NCBI GenBank assembly: GCA_021299095.1
Contig: JAJTFW010000002.1
Coordinates: forward strand, 61,503-125,502
From: Sphingobacteriales bacterium
GTDB lineage: Bacteria > Bacteroidota > Bacteroidia > AKYH767-A > OLB10
Length of the DNA stretch: 64,000 nucleotides
Reading direction: 5' to 3'
Shown here: positions 50,514-59,656 of the stretch, piece after piece
How the letters are laid out: each line of letters begins with the position of its first letter
How positions within the stretch are numbered: the first letter of the stretch is position 1
The notes under the pieces: model-generated
What the model saw: the letters and a program-made list of their open reading frames with translations, nothing else
What the model was told of the DNA's origin: nothing
Database searches by the model: none
Position numbers and translations under genes: made by a program

Positions 50514-51616
50514 TACCCGATACTGACTCCAATGAGTCTGCCAATACCGAACGTGATTGCAGCGGCCACAAGGCCGAATAAGACCTGCCGCATACCTGAA
50601 TATATTACAGGCTTAGAAGTAAACAGCGTAATAGCGGATCCGATCAGAAACAGGCCTAAAGCACTGATACCTGCGGAAGCAAAAACCGCATTCATACCTG
50701 AGAGAAAGAAAAATGGAATCACAGGTAAGATGGCTCCTATTGCAAACAAAACAAATGAAAATACTGCGGCTTCCATGGCGGAGCCCTCCAATTCTTCCGG
50801 GTTGATGCCCAACTCTTCGCGAACCAGAACTGCATGCGCCTGATCCTTGTCACGCATGACCTCTGCTGCCATACGATGTGCTTCATCAGATTGGATTCCT
50901 TTCGCAATGTAGATTAGCGCCAATTCCTGCTGTTCTCCTTCGGGATTATGCTCGAGCTCTTCCATCTCGACAGCCATTTGGTTTTCATACAACTCCTGGG
51001 AACTCTTCACAGAAATCCACTCGCCAAGCGCCATGGACAATGCTCCCGCAAGCAAGCCAGCAATTCCGGTCAGCACAACAGTCGACTCACCTGCAGCCGC
51101 GCCCGCAACGCCCATGACCAAACTGAAATTGGAAACCAATCCGTCATTCCCGCCCAGAACCGCAGCACGCAAGGCATTACCACCGACATTACGATGCCTT
51201 TTCTCAAAACGGGCTATGCTTATTCCAGCCAGTTTTTGATCGCGTTGACGAATGGCATCAATGATACGCACATGATTCGCCTCCCCTCCTGTAATTGCTA
51301 TTCCGTGAACCTTACGACCCTGGGTTACCGCTCCAGCAAGTCGCTTTTCCGTCTCCATCAGTACTCCTAAAACGTACTCGTATCCGAAAAGCTTTCCAAT
51401 GCGGTTCAGAATCCTGGCTCTCATTGATGGAGCGGGCAAATCGGACTCCCCTCCACCCGATTTACGAATAAACGCCATGGCGTGGCCATGCTCGATCCCA
51501 CTCATCTGGCGGAACACGTCGGCAATAACCGGATCAGATTCCACATCTGCTAGCCTAGCATACAGGTAGGCTGCATCGACCTCGGTTTGGATTCCGGTAA
51601 GTTCAGTTGTTTTCAT
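50513..51616 (-). CDS. VIT1/CCC1-type iron or manganese transporter with ferritin-like N domain
   Basis: The 367-residue protein has an N-terminal ferritin/rubrerythrin-like helical domain (about 1-135) with carboxylate/His ligands in LYARLADVESDPVIADVF and MSGIEHGHAMAF. The VIT1 membrane domain follows (AAVLGGNDGLVSNFSLVMGVAGAAAG, about 152-178, then five helices). Such proteins move Fe2+ or Mn2+ out of the cytoplasm, with the ferritin-like part acting as a cytoplasmic metal sensor or feeder. The ATG at 51616 lies 6 bases after the preceding lipoprotein stop. Confidence 0.9.
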   Translation of the reverse strand: MKTTELTGIQTEVDAAYLYARLADVESDPVIADVFRQMSGIEHGHAMAFIRKSGGGESDLPAPSMRARILNRIGKLFGYEYVLGVLMETEKRLAGAVTQGRKVHGIAITGGEANHVRIIDAIRQRDQKLAGISIARFEKRHRNVGGNALRAAVLGGNDGLVSNFSLVMGVAGAAAGESTVVLTGIAGLLAGALSMALGEWISVKSSQELYENQMAVEMEELEHNPEGEQQELALIYIAKGIQSDEAHRMAAEVMRDKDQAHAVLVREELGINPEELEGSAMEAAVFSFVLFAIGAILPVIPFFFLSGMNAVFASAGISALGLFLIGSAITLFTSKPVIYSGMRQVLFGLVAAAITFGIGRLIGVSIG

Positions 51617-51622
51617 GCTCAA

Positions 51623-53104
51623 CTAGGGGATGCGCCGTATGGAAACAGCATAAGGATCGACACTTACTTCGGGACTGAATGAAGGGTCTGCTTCAAGGGT
51701 TGTCAACTTGATACTGCTCAAATAGCCATTCTTCCCTGCACAGGATGCAGCATGATGGGGAGCAGTGCCGCCAATAAAATTCCTATTGGCTACAATTACC
51801 TTCCCCAGCACTTCATCTATTGCGATTCCATGAGGCTGCCAACCAGTCCTCACCCGCTTGATTTCGGTTAACGAGTTGACATCAATTACACTGATTGAAC
51901 CACGCATACCGGCAAAATAATCGTCTTCGGTATTGGTGACAAACAGATGGCCCGTTGAAGCGGATACAGCCATTTCAAGCGGCACCTTACCCACCGGAAC
52001 CACTTGAATCAGCTGATCATTGGAAGTTGAAAAAACACGCACCTGATTCACATTGGTATCCTGACAGGTAACGAAGTATTTGCTGTAGTCGGGACTAAAA
52101 ACAACTTCGTGGGGCTTTAACAGACTTGAGGACTGCCAAGGGCCTGGTGGATTGAGATTGACATCACTGTAGTCGGCAATGTTGTTGACCGGTATTTTCA
52201 GGAGTTTACTGATTTCCTGACAGGTGACGTACAAGGTGTCCTGAGAGGCGCTAAGTGCAATTCCGTGCAGATTAGGTACCGGATTTCCGGTGATTGGAAA
52301 GGGACCATTGGTTTGAGAAGTACCCGCCAATAAATCAATGAACGCAATACGACCACCATTGTAGTCAACCGCATAGGCATCACGCGAGTTATCTGCGATA
52401 ACGAGGGTATTCCATCCACCCGCAACTCCATTCCCAATGGGAATGCTCCTGACCAATTGATCCGTACTTGCATCAAAGACTTGAACAATATTGGCGTTGA
52501 GAAAAACGACACACCAGAACTTTCCATCGGGTGTGACTTTAACACCGTGGGGTGATTCAGGTGGAGTTGCTCCGGGCAATTGACCAAGGTCAACCATTCG
52601 CATCGCGACCATGGTTTCGGCATCAAAAACAGTGGCGACATCACATCCCTGGTTGATTACGTACGCCTTGGCGCGGCCGGGGTTTGAACTGAAAGGTACC
52701 AGTCCGTTAATGTCTGGAGCTCCTGATGAAATCCAGTCGCGCAGTAATGCGTATTGCGATGCGGTTAATGGTGCAGCATTGATCGGCATCGTAGGTAAGG
52801 CCACGATTCCCTGCGTGCTATCGGTGTTGGTGTAATAACAAAACAGGCTGAAATCGGGACGAAAAGGAATAACTACCGCCCCGTTTGACGTTCCACGCAA
52901 CATTGCCCCGAAGCTTGACAAATCCAGGCCACCCGCAGCTGCACTGCTTGCTTCCGTATGACAACCGGGTGTTGCACACTGACTCATGACTATCGCATCG
53001 ATTTCAGGAGGATATCCCGAATCCTCAGCAACAATAGGTAGCTCATGCGTACAGGAAGTAACGATGAGCAACAAACAAAAAGGTAGCCAGCTATTCCGCA
53101 ACAT
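51623..53104 (-). CDS. Lipoprotein with c-type haem-like domain and YncE-type beta-propeller
   Basis: The 493-residue protein has a lipoprotein signal (LPFCLLLIVTSC, Cys18). The next ~115 residues resemble a small cytochrome c domain: CATPGCH (a CX4CH haem motif) near 48, then GGLDLSSFGAMLRG, a LPTMPINAAPLT segment (possible Met ligand) and LLRDWISSGAPD. A seven-bladed propeller follows (VINQGCDVATVFDAETM; HGVKVTPDGKFWCVVFLNANIVQVFD; HPHGIAIDEVLGKVIVANRNF region). The protein is lipid-anchored, in the periplasm or on the surface. Whether haem is attached is unproven. It overlaps the upstream lipoprotein stop by one base. Confidence 0.85.
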   Translation of the reverse strand: MLRNSWLPFCLLLIVTSCTHELPIVAEDSGYPPEIDAIVMSQCATPGCHTEASSAAAGGLDLSSFGAMLRGTSNGAVVIPFRPDFSLFCYYTNTDSTQGIVALPTMPINAAPLTASQYALLRDWISSGAPDINGLVPFSSNPGRAKAYVINQGCDVATVFDAETMVAMRMVDLGQLPGATPPESPHGVKVTPDGKFWCVVFLNANIVQVFDASTDQLVRSIPIGNGVAGGWNTLVIADNSRDAYAVDYNGGRIAFIDLLAGTSQTNGPFPITGNPVPNLHGIALSASQDTLYVTCQEISKLLKIPVNNIADYSDVNLNPPGPWQSSSLLKPHEVVFSPDYSKYFVTCQDTNVNQVRVFSTSNDQLIQVVPVGKVPLEMAVSASTGHLFVTNTEDDYFAGMRGSISVIDVNSLTEIKRVRTGWQPHGIAIDEVLGKVIVANRNFIGGTAPHHAASCAGKNGYLSSIKLTTLEADPSFSPEVSVDPYAVSIRRIP

Positions 53105-53547
53105 CAGTCTCCCTCTGTGATATAAACATTCAAACTATCCGTTCCGCTTGAGGCAGATGTATTGTATGGAATCCCGCCCTTACAAATCCAGTTTACCGGA
53201 TCGAGCAAACTGTCTATACCGACCGCGTAAATGTAATACTGTCCACAAGCCAGGCTGTCAATCGCAGCGAATGAACTCCATGCGTCAGCCGTTGTACTGT
53301 AATCATACAGTCCGGGATCCTCACCCGGAAATTCAACCGCGCCGTATTTGATGTACACAGTTGCGCCTTTAATCGGCCGTGTGTGATGAATCATGTTTAA
53401 CACAATCCGGAGATTTCCGGATCGCCCCGGACTACAATCGTCGCCATCCTCGTCTTCGGGTTTACAACCCTGGAAGAGAAGCATCACCGGAACGGTGAAA
53501 ACCATAATCACAAAGACACTCCAGTAGATTGATGAGATTTTTTTCAT
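53104..53547 (-). CDS. Hypothetical lipoprotein
   Basis: I do not recognise this 147-residue protein. It has a lipoprotein-like signal (VFVIMVFTVPVMLLFQGC), an acidic linker (KPEDEDGDD) and a beta-rich body with IKGATVYIKYGAVEFPGEDP, which looks like a small CnaB/transthyretin-like fold. Its stop overlaps the next gene's ATG by one base, and it starts 11 bases after the preceding VCBS gene. It therefore belongs to the operon and probably works with the neighbouring surface proteins. Confidence 0.7.
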   Translation of the reverse strand: MKKISSIYWSVFVIMVFTVPVMLLFQGCKPEDEDGDDCSPGRSGNLRIVLNMIHHTRPIKGATVYIKYGAVEFPGEDPGLYDYSTTADAWSSFAAIDSLACGQYYIYAVGIDSLLDPVNWICKGGIPYNTSASSGTDSLNVYITEGD

Positions 53548-53558
53548 GCGCTAATGAA

Positions 53559-55820
53559 TCAATACGTGATGAATGTGGCTTTTCCGGCCCACCCGCCCAC
53601 TTGAACATGCAGCAAATAGACACCTGGTACTAGGTCGGCAATTTCAAGGAAATGAGGCGAACGTTTTCCGGTTTCAGTCTTGACAAGCCGGCCGGTCATA
53701 TCGAATACCCGCAATAGAGCATCTGAACCCGCAGCCAATTCACCCCATGAAATGGTTAAACGTTGTTTGGCAGGATTGGGATATACCATCAGGGTTAGCA
53801 ACTCGGGCTTAGCCTGTACTGTCAGTGATGTGTTTTGCGTGTAAAGTGAAATACCGCCAGAGAATACACCAACAAAAAGATCCGGCTTGGCATCACCATC
53901 AACATCGGCAAAATCTGGAGATGCGTAGGTGGGCTCAGCGATGCCCTGAAAAATACTGTCACGAAGCCGGAAAGTTCCGTTCAAGTTTGCATCAATGGAA
54001 TCATAATGATGAATAAACCCATCCTGAGAACCTACAATCAACTCATAAACCCCTCCCCGATCGATAAGACGTGGCACAGAGAAACCGGTAAACGAACCTG
54101 GCGCTGTTACATTAACTGAGCCGAACTGAGAAGTTACAAGACTGAAAACCGGATTGGAAACCGAACCGGTGTTTCTGAAGTAATTGATATTACCGGCCCG
54201 TTCGCCAATCAGTAGATCCAACAATCCATCCCGGTCCACATCGATCAACTGGGGAGCCGCATTATCGCCCACATCGATTCCCTGATACGCCGCAACATCA
54301 AAAACAAACACAGAGGACGCACCTGAAGGTGCTGTATTGCGCATAAACACCATCTGCCCACCAGACTCGCCAATCAACATATCCTGATCTCCATCACCAT
54401 CAAGGTCACCGAATGTCAAGTGGAGTGCTAGTAAACCGAGACCAGACAAGGAGGTGAAATCATCCGTCACCCATTCGAATTCGGCCTTGGGTCCGGAACC
54501 GATATTTCTGTAATAGGCCACTTGACCAGACAAGTTGCCTCCGTTGAAGTAGTAATCATTTCCAACTAGCAAATCCAACCTGCCGTCCTGATCAACATCG
54601 AATGAAACCGGATGTGCTCCGGTACCCACATCCACCATAGTAGAAGACAACCAACGATCGCTTTGCTTTGCAAATACATTGGTTTGATTGCTTGTTGTAT
54701 TACGGTAAAACTTCATATTCTGATAATCCTCCGATGCAAAGTAGAAACTACCGGCAAGCAGATCCTTATTCCCATCGTTGTCCAAATCCATATAATGCGG
54801 ACTCACCATCTCCTTCATCCTAACGGGCTGGTCATACGAAGGGAATGCAGTATCCTGACTACATATCCAGGCCGAATCAGGTGTTCCGCAGTTTTGAAGA
54901 TAAAGCAGGTTATTACCCAAAATATCGCCATTGAGTACATCCTTGTCACCATCACCATCAAGGTCACAAACCAACAGGCATGATCCGGCGTGACGCAAAC
55001 GTCCCGTTTGCTGATCAAACCGATTTGACAAATCATTCAATTGAGGGCTGGAGTCAGCATCTATGCGAGGCGAGTTGGCCGGCGTGAGTGGACAGATATT
55101 CGGAATGGGTGGCAATAAGGCGGAATTACCCGTATTGGTCAATACGAAATAACCCCAACAATTGGGTATGTTCCGCATCGGTGACAGAGCCACCACACCA
55201 GTCGAATCAACCGAATAATTCCGGTGGTGTTCAATGAAAGACCCACTAATGCTCAGGGCGACTACATCCATGTCGCCGTCGTTGTCCAGATCACTCAAAG
55301 CAGGAGCATTGACCCTGGATGCATAGATGTTGGTTTGAAAATTACCATAATAGGTCTGCAGTTGTGCCGTGATAAATGTGAACTGAAGCCCCAAAGAAGG
55401 GGAAAAGTCATTTCTATACACCGCTATACCTCCACCATTGTAGGTGAAAAAATCCATGTCCCCGTCGTTATCGTAGTCAAACGACCTAATCCAACCTTCG
55501 ATTTGACCCACGGGAAAGCGTGATACATATTCGGGGGCGTATACGTATGATGACTGATTCAAGATGCCCAGATTTATGAACGTATTGAATCGGTTGGCAG
55601 GGGCGTCCAGGTGTAAAAGATCCATCTTGCCATCCCCATTCAGATCAATTTCGGCAATTGAAGCACTGTTGATTCCCGGTGCCCATGCGTTGGCTAAACG
55701 CTGACCGGCACGCACAACACTGACGGATGTATCCCTGTACAACTGGAATTGTTGGGCAAAAGAACTCAGGCTGGTAAGAACCAGGAGCAGACTGATTACC
55801 GATTGAAATTTCATCCTCAT
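53559..55820 (-). CDS. VCBS/FG-GAP repeat protein with T9SS type A sorting domain (second copy)
   Basis: The 753-residue secreted protein has a signal peptide (FQSVISLLLVLTSLSSFA). Many FG-GAP/VCBS repeats follow, with calcium-type loops such as DLNGDGKMDLLHLD, DYDNDGDMDFFTYNG, DLDGDGDKDVLNG and DVDQDGRLDLLVGND. A C-terminal T9SS type A domain closes it (LLTLMVYPNPAKQRLTIS ... GVYLLHVQVGGWAGKATF). The repeats form a propeller and the protein should be exported to the surface or medium. It is a tandem paralogue of the gene just upstream, with the same order of repeats. The ATG overlaps that gene's stop (ATGA). Confidence 0.9.
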   Translation of the reverse strand: MRMKFQSVISLLLVLTSLSSFAQQFQLYRDTSVSVVRAGQRLANAWAPGINSASIAEIDLNGDGKMDLLHLDAPANRFNTFINLGILNQSSYVYAPEYVSRFPVGQIEGWIRSFDYDNDGDMDFFTYNGGGIAVYRNDFSPSLGLQFTFITAQLQTYYGNFQTNIYASRVNAPALSDLDNDGDMDVVALSISGSFIEHHRNYSVDSTGVVALSPMRNIPNCWGYFVLTNTGNSALLPPIPNICPLTPANSPRIDADSSPQLNDLSNRFDQQTGRLRHAGSCLLVCDLDGDGDKDVLNGDILGNNLLYLQNCGTPDSAWICSQDTAFPSYDQPVRMKEMVSPHYMDLDNDGNKDLLAGSFYFASEDYQNMKFYRNTTSNQTNVFAKQSDRWLSSTMVDVGTGAHPVSFDVDQDGRLDLLVGNDYYFNGGNLSGQVAYYRNIGSGPKAEFEWVTDDFTSLSGLGLLALHLTFGDLDGDGDQDMLIGESGGQMVFMRNTAPSGASSVFVFDVAAYQGIDVGDNAAPQLIDVDRDGLLDLLIGERAGNINYFRNTGSVSNPVFSLVTSQFGSVNVTAPGSFTGFSVPRLIDRGGVYELIVGSQDGFIHHYDSIDANLNGTFRLRDSIFQGIAEPTYASPDFADVDGDAKPDLFVGVFSGGISLYTQNTSLTVQAKPELLTLMVYPNPAKQRLTISWGELAAGSDALLRVFDMTGRLVKTETGKRSPHFLEIADLVPGVYLLHVQVGGWAGKATFITY

Positions 55821-58012
55821 TGTTTAACCAGCCGTTTACAGGAATACATGATTTCAGATTTTGCCTCAACAAAATAAACGCCTGAAGGAAGGGTTGTAAG
55901 ATCCAGTATAAGTTCGTTTGAACCCGTACTGAACTCTCTGACGGATTGACCATGCAAATCGAGTAATCGAACACGCACCAATGCATTCGTGTTTCCTGAA
56001 GGCAGAGCAATACGCACTGTGCTTTCAGCGGGGTTCGGATAAAGCATGATACCGGCGTTACGGGCAAGTTGATCGGTATCGGATGCAGCAGTGGAAGTAC
56101 TTGAATAAAAACGAATGCCGCCAGCATTACAACCAGCCATCAAGTCCGGATTACCATCACCATCAAGATCCGCACGGGCAATGGTTATCCGCTTCAATTC
56201 CTGAATGCCAGAATAGACTGAGTCAGCCAGTAAAAATGAGCCGCCAAGGTTGCTGTCGATATCAACAAAATGATAAATGCTTCCGTTGTCACAACCCACT
56301 AAAAGCTGATACCCGGATGGAGAATCATACATGTAAGGGTCGCTATAGCCGGCTATTCCACCCGGCTGCAACACGTTCACCGCACCAAAATTGGAAGACA
56401 CGAGACTAAACAAAGCGGGGCCGGAAGGACTGATGTTCCGGTAATAATTCAAGACGCCAGAACGCTCGCCTATCAATAAATCCATCCGGCCATCGCGATC
56501 AACATCGATGAGCTGAGGCTGGCTATTGTTTCCAATGTCGATTCCCTGCCAAGCGGGAGCATTGAACACGAATTGAGGTGCCTGACCTGCTCCCGCTACA
56601 TTGGAGTACAGAATCAAAGTTCCATCGGCATTTCCCAACAAGAGATCGGCATCTCCGTCAGCATCTACATCACCAAATTCAGGTGCGAGGCCATATTGTT
56701 GAAGGGAGGATAAACCAAGCCAGTCGCGGTCTACCATCTCAAAAGAAGGAGCACTAACAGAACCAACGTTCCGCAACCATGCAAGCCTTGAATAAGTCAA
56801 ACCGGGATCGGTATTGAAGTACAACTCATTCCCGACCACCACATCCTGAAGGCCATCGTTGTCCACATCGAACAACACGGGACTTGAAGCGGTCCCAAGG
56901 TCTATGGTTTGCCGGCCCACGAATTGGGTATCTGTCAACTGGAAGATATTGGAGCAATTGTCCGTTGTGTTTTGATAACAATGCAAGTTATTGAAATCTT
57001 CGCCTACAGTCGCAAATGGACTCACCAGCATATCTTTCTGCTGATCGTTATTCAGGTCTATATAATAAGCTCCAGGAAGATTTTGCATCATCACAGGAAC
57101 ATCGTACACAGGAAAGTTGATATCCTGCTGCGTGATGATCGCCGAATCGGGCGTGCCACCATTGAGGAGAAAGAGCATATTCTCACCTAGAATGTCTCCG
57201 TTGAGTAAATCCACGTCGCCGTCGCAGTCCTGATCCATTGGCGTAAGCACCGAACCGGCATGTCTTCGTGCTGAAAAAACAGCGGAATCCAACACACCTG
57301 AGCGACAACTTTGGTTCAACAAACCGGTGTTGCTCAGTCCGCTCAGTTTGAAATAACCCCAACAATACGGCTCGAGTGAAAAGCGAAACGCATTACAGGT
57401 TCCGGCTGAGTCAATTGCATAATTTCGGTGATACTCCAGGTAATTGCTCGAACTGGAAAACGTGATGATATCAAGATCGGTGTCACCATCTACGTCGACC
57501 AATGCCGGAAGATTGACCTGGCTGACAAATATGGGATTCTGAAACGAACCATACCATGAGGGCAGTTGCTGTACTACAGGTGTAAAGGTCAGCCCGAAAC
57601 CAGGACTGAAATCATTCCTCCAAACTCCGATTGCAGCATTGGTGTAACTAAACAAATCCATATCCCCATCACAATCAAAATCAGCAGACCGCACCCAATC
57701 GTGGAAGGGTGGAAGGAGATTGGTCCATTCGGGCATATAGCGGTAAGGCATTGCTGCCGTATCGCCGGTATTTTTGAAGGGAGTGATTCGATTTCCAACG
57801 CGGTCGAAAAAAAACAGATCCATCACAGCGTCACCATCGAAATCCAATTCGACCGGGATGATGCTATTGAAGCCTCCTGTCCAGGGGAAGAGCAGGGTAT
57901 CGCCCAGAACCGTAACCGGCGGACGCTGATCGAGCCGGAGCAGGGGTGCCTGCTGAGCCCTGACTACTGATCCACAAGCCATAAGCAGGAAAATAGCAAT
58001 AAATGATCGCAT
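55817..58012 (-). CDS. VCBS/FG-GAP repeat protein with T9SS type A sorting domain (first copy)
   Basis: The 731-residue secreted protein has a short signal peptide (MRSFIAIFLLMACGSVVRA). FG-GAP/VCBS repeats with Asp-rich loops follow (ELDFDGDAVMDLFFFD, DFDCDGDMDLFSYTN, DQDCDGDVDLLNGD, DVDADGDADLLLGNADG). The T9SS type A sorting domain is NAGIMLYPNPAESTVRIAL ... GVYFVEAKSEIMYSCKRLVKQ. It is the first gene of a six-gene operon, with a perfect -7 box ending four bases before the ATG. The ligand or partner is unknown. Confidence 0.9.
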   Translation of the reverse strand: MRSFIAIFLLMACGSVVRAQQAPLLRLDQRPPVTVLGDTLLFPWTGGFNSIIPVELDFDGDAVMDLFFFDRVGNRITPFKNTGDTAAMPYRYMPEWTNLLPPFHDWVRSADFDCDGDMDLFSYTNAAIGVWRNDFSPGFGLTFTPVVQQLPSWYGSFQNPIFVSQVNLPALVDVDGDTDLDIITFSSSSNYLEYHRNYAIDSAGTCNAFRFSLEPYCWGYFKLSGLSNTGLLNQSCRSGVLDSAVFSARRHAGSVLTPMDQDCDGDVDLLNGDILGENMLFLLNGGTPDSAIITQQDINFPVYDVPVMMQNLPGAYYIDLNNDQQKDMLVSPFATVGEDFNNLHCYQNTTDNCSNIFQLTDTQFVGRQTIDLGTASSPVLFDVDNDGLQDVVVGNELYFNTDPGLTYSRLAWLRNVGSVSAPSFEMVDRDWLGLSSLQQYGLAPEFGDVDADGDADLLLGNADGTLILYSNVAGAGQAPQFVFNAPAWQGIDIGNNSQPQLIDVDRDGRMDLLIGERSGVLNYYRNISPSGPALFSLVSSNFGAVNVLQPGGIAGYSDPYMYDSPSGYQLLVGCDNGSIYHFVDIDSNLGGSFLLADSVYSGIQELKRITIARADLDGDGNPDLMAGCNAGGIRFYSSTSTAASDTDQLARNAGIMLYPNPAESTVRIALPSGNTNALVRVRLLDLHGQSVREFSTGSNELILDLTTLPSGVYFVEAKSEIMYSCKRLVKQ

Positions 58013-58016
58013 CCGT

Positions 58017-58024
58017 CAAAGATA
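58017..58024 (-). promoter_or_regulatory. -7 box placed for a leaderless mRNA (VCBS operon)
   Basis: The minus strand reads TATCTTTG, a perfect TAnnTTTG match, then ACGG and the ATG at 58012. Confidence 0.5.
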
Positions 58025-58140
58025 CACCCACCCATAGGCATGAAATGCTTGAAAAACACTGATTTTTGCACGGGCAGCCCACACATGACAAAGGGCTTGC
58101 ATAAACTCTTCCAACCTCCGTTAAACAAACACACCGCCTC

Positions 58141-58632
58141 ATGCCATCTTTCGATATTGTCAGTGAAATTGACCTTCAGAAACTGGATAATGCCATCAAC
58201 GTGGCGGTCAAGGAAATCAGTTCGCGTTATGATTTCCATGGCTCTAAGACCGAGCTGAACCTCGATAAAAAGACCATGTTGATCACGTTTGTGACCGAAA
58301 ACGACATGAGGGTCAAAGCTATTCAGGACATTCTCATCGCCCGAATGCTCAAGCAAGGACTCGACCCGGCCTCACTTGACTTCGGGAAAGACCACTACGC
58401 CAGCGGGAACATGATCCGGAAGGAAGTGCAGGTGAAGAAGGGAATCGACAAAGACACCGCCAAGAAACTTGTCAAATGCATCAAGGACAGCGGACTTAAA
58501 GTGCAGGCGTCCATCATGGATGAACAGCTTCGTGTAACCGCCAAAAAAATCGATGATCTGCAGGCCACCATTGCCCAGGTAAAGACTTCAGGAGTGGAGC
58601 TCCCGCTTCAATTCACTAATTTTAGGTCTTAA
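58141..58632 (+). CDS. YajQ family nucleotide-binding protein
   Basis: The 163-residue protein matches YajQ throughout: MPSFDIVSEIDLQKLDNAIN, then ISSRYDFHGSKTELNL, then KEVQVKKGIDKDTAKKLVKCIKDSGLKVQ, and a C-terminal VTAKKIDDLQATIAQVK. YajQ proteins bind nucleotides, and c-di-GMP binding has been shown in Xanthomonas. The role in Bacteroidota is not established. It stands alone between the VCBS operon and the exb cluster. Confidence 0.95.
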   Translation: MPSFDIVSEIDLQKLDNAINVAVKEISSRYDFHGSKTELNLDKKTMLITFVTENDMRVKAIQDILIARMLKQGLDPASLDFGKDHYASGNMIRKEVQVKKGIDKDTAKKLVKCIKDSGLKVQASIMDEQLRVTAKKIDDLQATIAQVKTSGVELPLQFTNFRS

Positions 58633-58715
58633 AATACTGTTTTTCAAAACGTTGATTACAACAGTCATCTGACTGTCAAGCTCCGTGCGCACCACAATTT
58701 ATTAACAAACCGCCG

Positions 58716-58746
58716 TTTCAAAGTAGGGGTAGATTCGCTAATATTG
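58716..58746 (+). promoter_or_regulatory. Candidate promoter of the exbB-exbD-exbD-tonB cluster
   Basis: TTTC (58716-58719) is followed after 19 bases by TAATATTG (58739-58746), one mismatch from TAnnTTTG. It lies 63 bases before the exbB ATG. About 40 bases further upstream is a perfect 16-bp inverted repeat (58661-58676). Confidence 0.4.
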
Positions 58747-58809
58747 TCGCCCCTTTACAGACCAAAAACAACATATAAAACCATACTTCTTACCTAACCC
58801 ATCAACACC

Positions 58810-59613
58810 ATGAGTCAGAACAAATCCGGATCCGGAATTCAAGGCATGCTGGCGGCTATTGTCATCCCTGCCTCCATCGTCCTGTGCACTATCATTTACA
58901 TGTTCATTCTGGGTAATCCATCCAATTTCCAGGACAACAATCCCGAACTGAACCCACTCCCCGGAAACTACCTTGGCATCATTTACAAGGGAGGATTCAT
59001 CGTGCCAATCCTGATGGCGCTGCTCGTTATTGTCATCACCTTCGTAATTGAGCGCTTCATTACGGTAGCTCAATCGACGGGTACCGGGAAAATCGACGCC
59101 TTCGTACACAAAGTACGCTCATCACTCTCTAGTGGTAACATCGATGCTGCCCGCGCAGAGTGCGGCAAACAAAAAGGCTCTATCGCCGCTGTAGTCAGTG
59201 CGGGACTGAACGCATACAAGCAGATGGAAGGTGATAAAACCCTCGATAAAGAAAAGAAAGTTGCTGTCATCCAAAAGGAAATTGAAGAAGCCACTACCCT
59301 CGAGCTTCCGATGCTTTCGAAAAACCTGGTCATCATCTCAACGATCGCCTCCATCGCTACCCTCATGGGACTGCTCGGAACTGTTATCGGTATGATCAGG
59401 GCCTTCGCAGCTCTTGCTCAGGCCGGAGCACCTGACGCCGTAGCCCTTGCTACCGGTATCTCCGAGGCACTGATTAACACCGGTCTCGGTATCGGAACCT
59501 CCGCTATCGCTATCATCTTCTACAACTACTTTACGAACAAGATCGATTCGATCACGTACGGTATCGATGAAGCCGGTTATTCGATTGTCCAAACCTTCAC
59601 TTCACGTAACTGA
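58810..59613 (+). CDS. exbB: MotA/TolQ/ExbB proton channel family protein
   Basis: The 267-residue inner-membrane protein is the channel part of the Ton motor. It has a first helix (MLAAIVIPASIVLCTIIYMFIL), a second (FIVPILMALLVIVITFVIERF), a cytoplasmic helical loop, and the conserved C-terminal pair with IISTIASIATLMGLLGTVIGMI and ISEALINTGLGIGTSAIAIIFYNYF. With ExbD it uses the proton gradient to energise TonB. It is followed by two exbD genes and tonB on the same strand with short gaps (43, 12 and 19 bases), so they form one operon. Confidence 0.95.
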   Translation: MSQNKSGSGIQGMLAAIVIPASIVLCTIIYMFILGNPSNFQDNNPELNPLPGNYLGIIYKGGFIVPILMALLVIVITFVIERFITVAQSTGTGKIDAFVHKVRSSLSSGNIDAARAECGKQKGSIAAVVSAGLNAYKQMEGDKTLDKEKKVAVIQKEIEEATTLELPMLSKNLVIISTIASIATLMGLLGTVIGMIRAFAALAQAGAPDAVALATGISEALINTGLGIGTSAIAIIFYNYFTNKIDSITYGIDEAGYSIVQTFTSRN

Positions 59614-59656
59614 TCAGCTCAGAAACGTTTTCAAAACCAGATAAAACAAGAGACGT

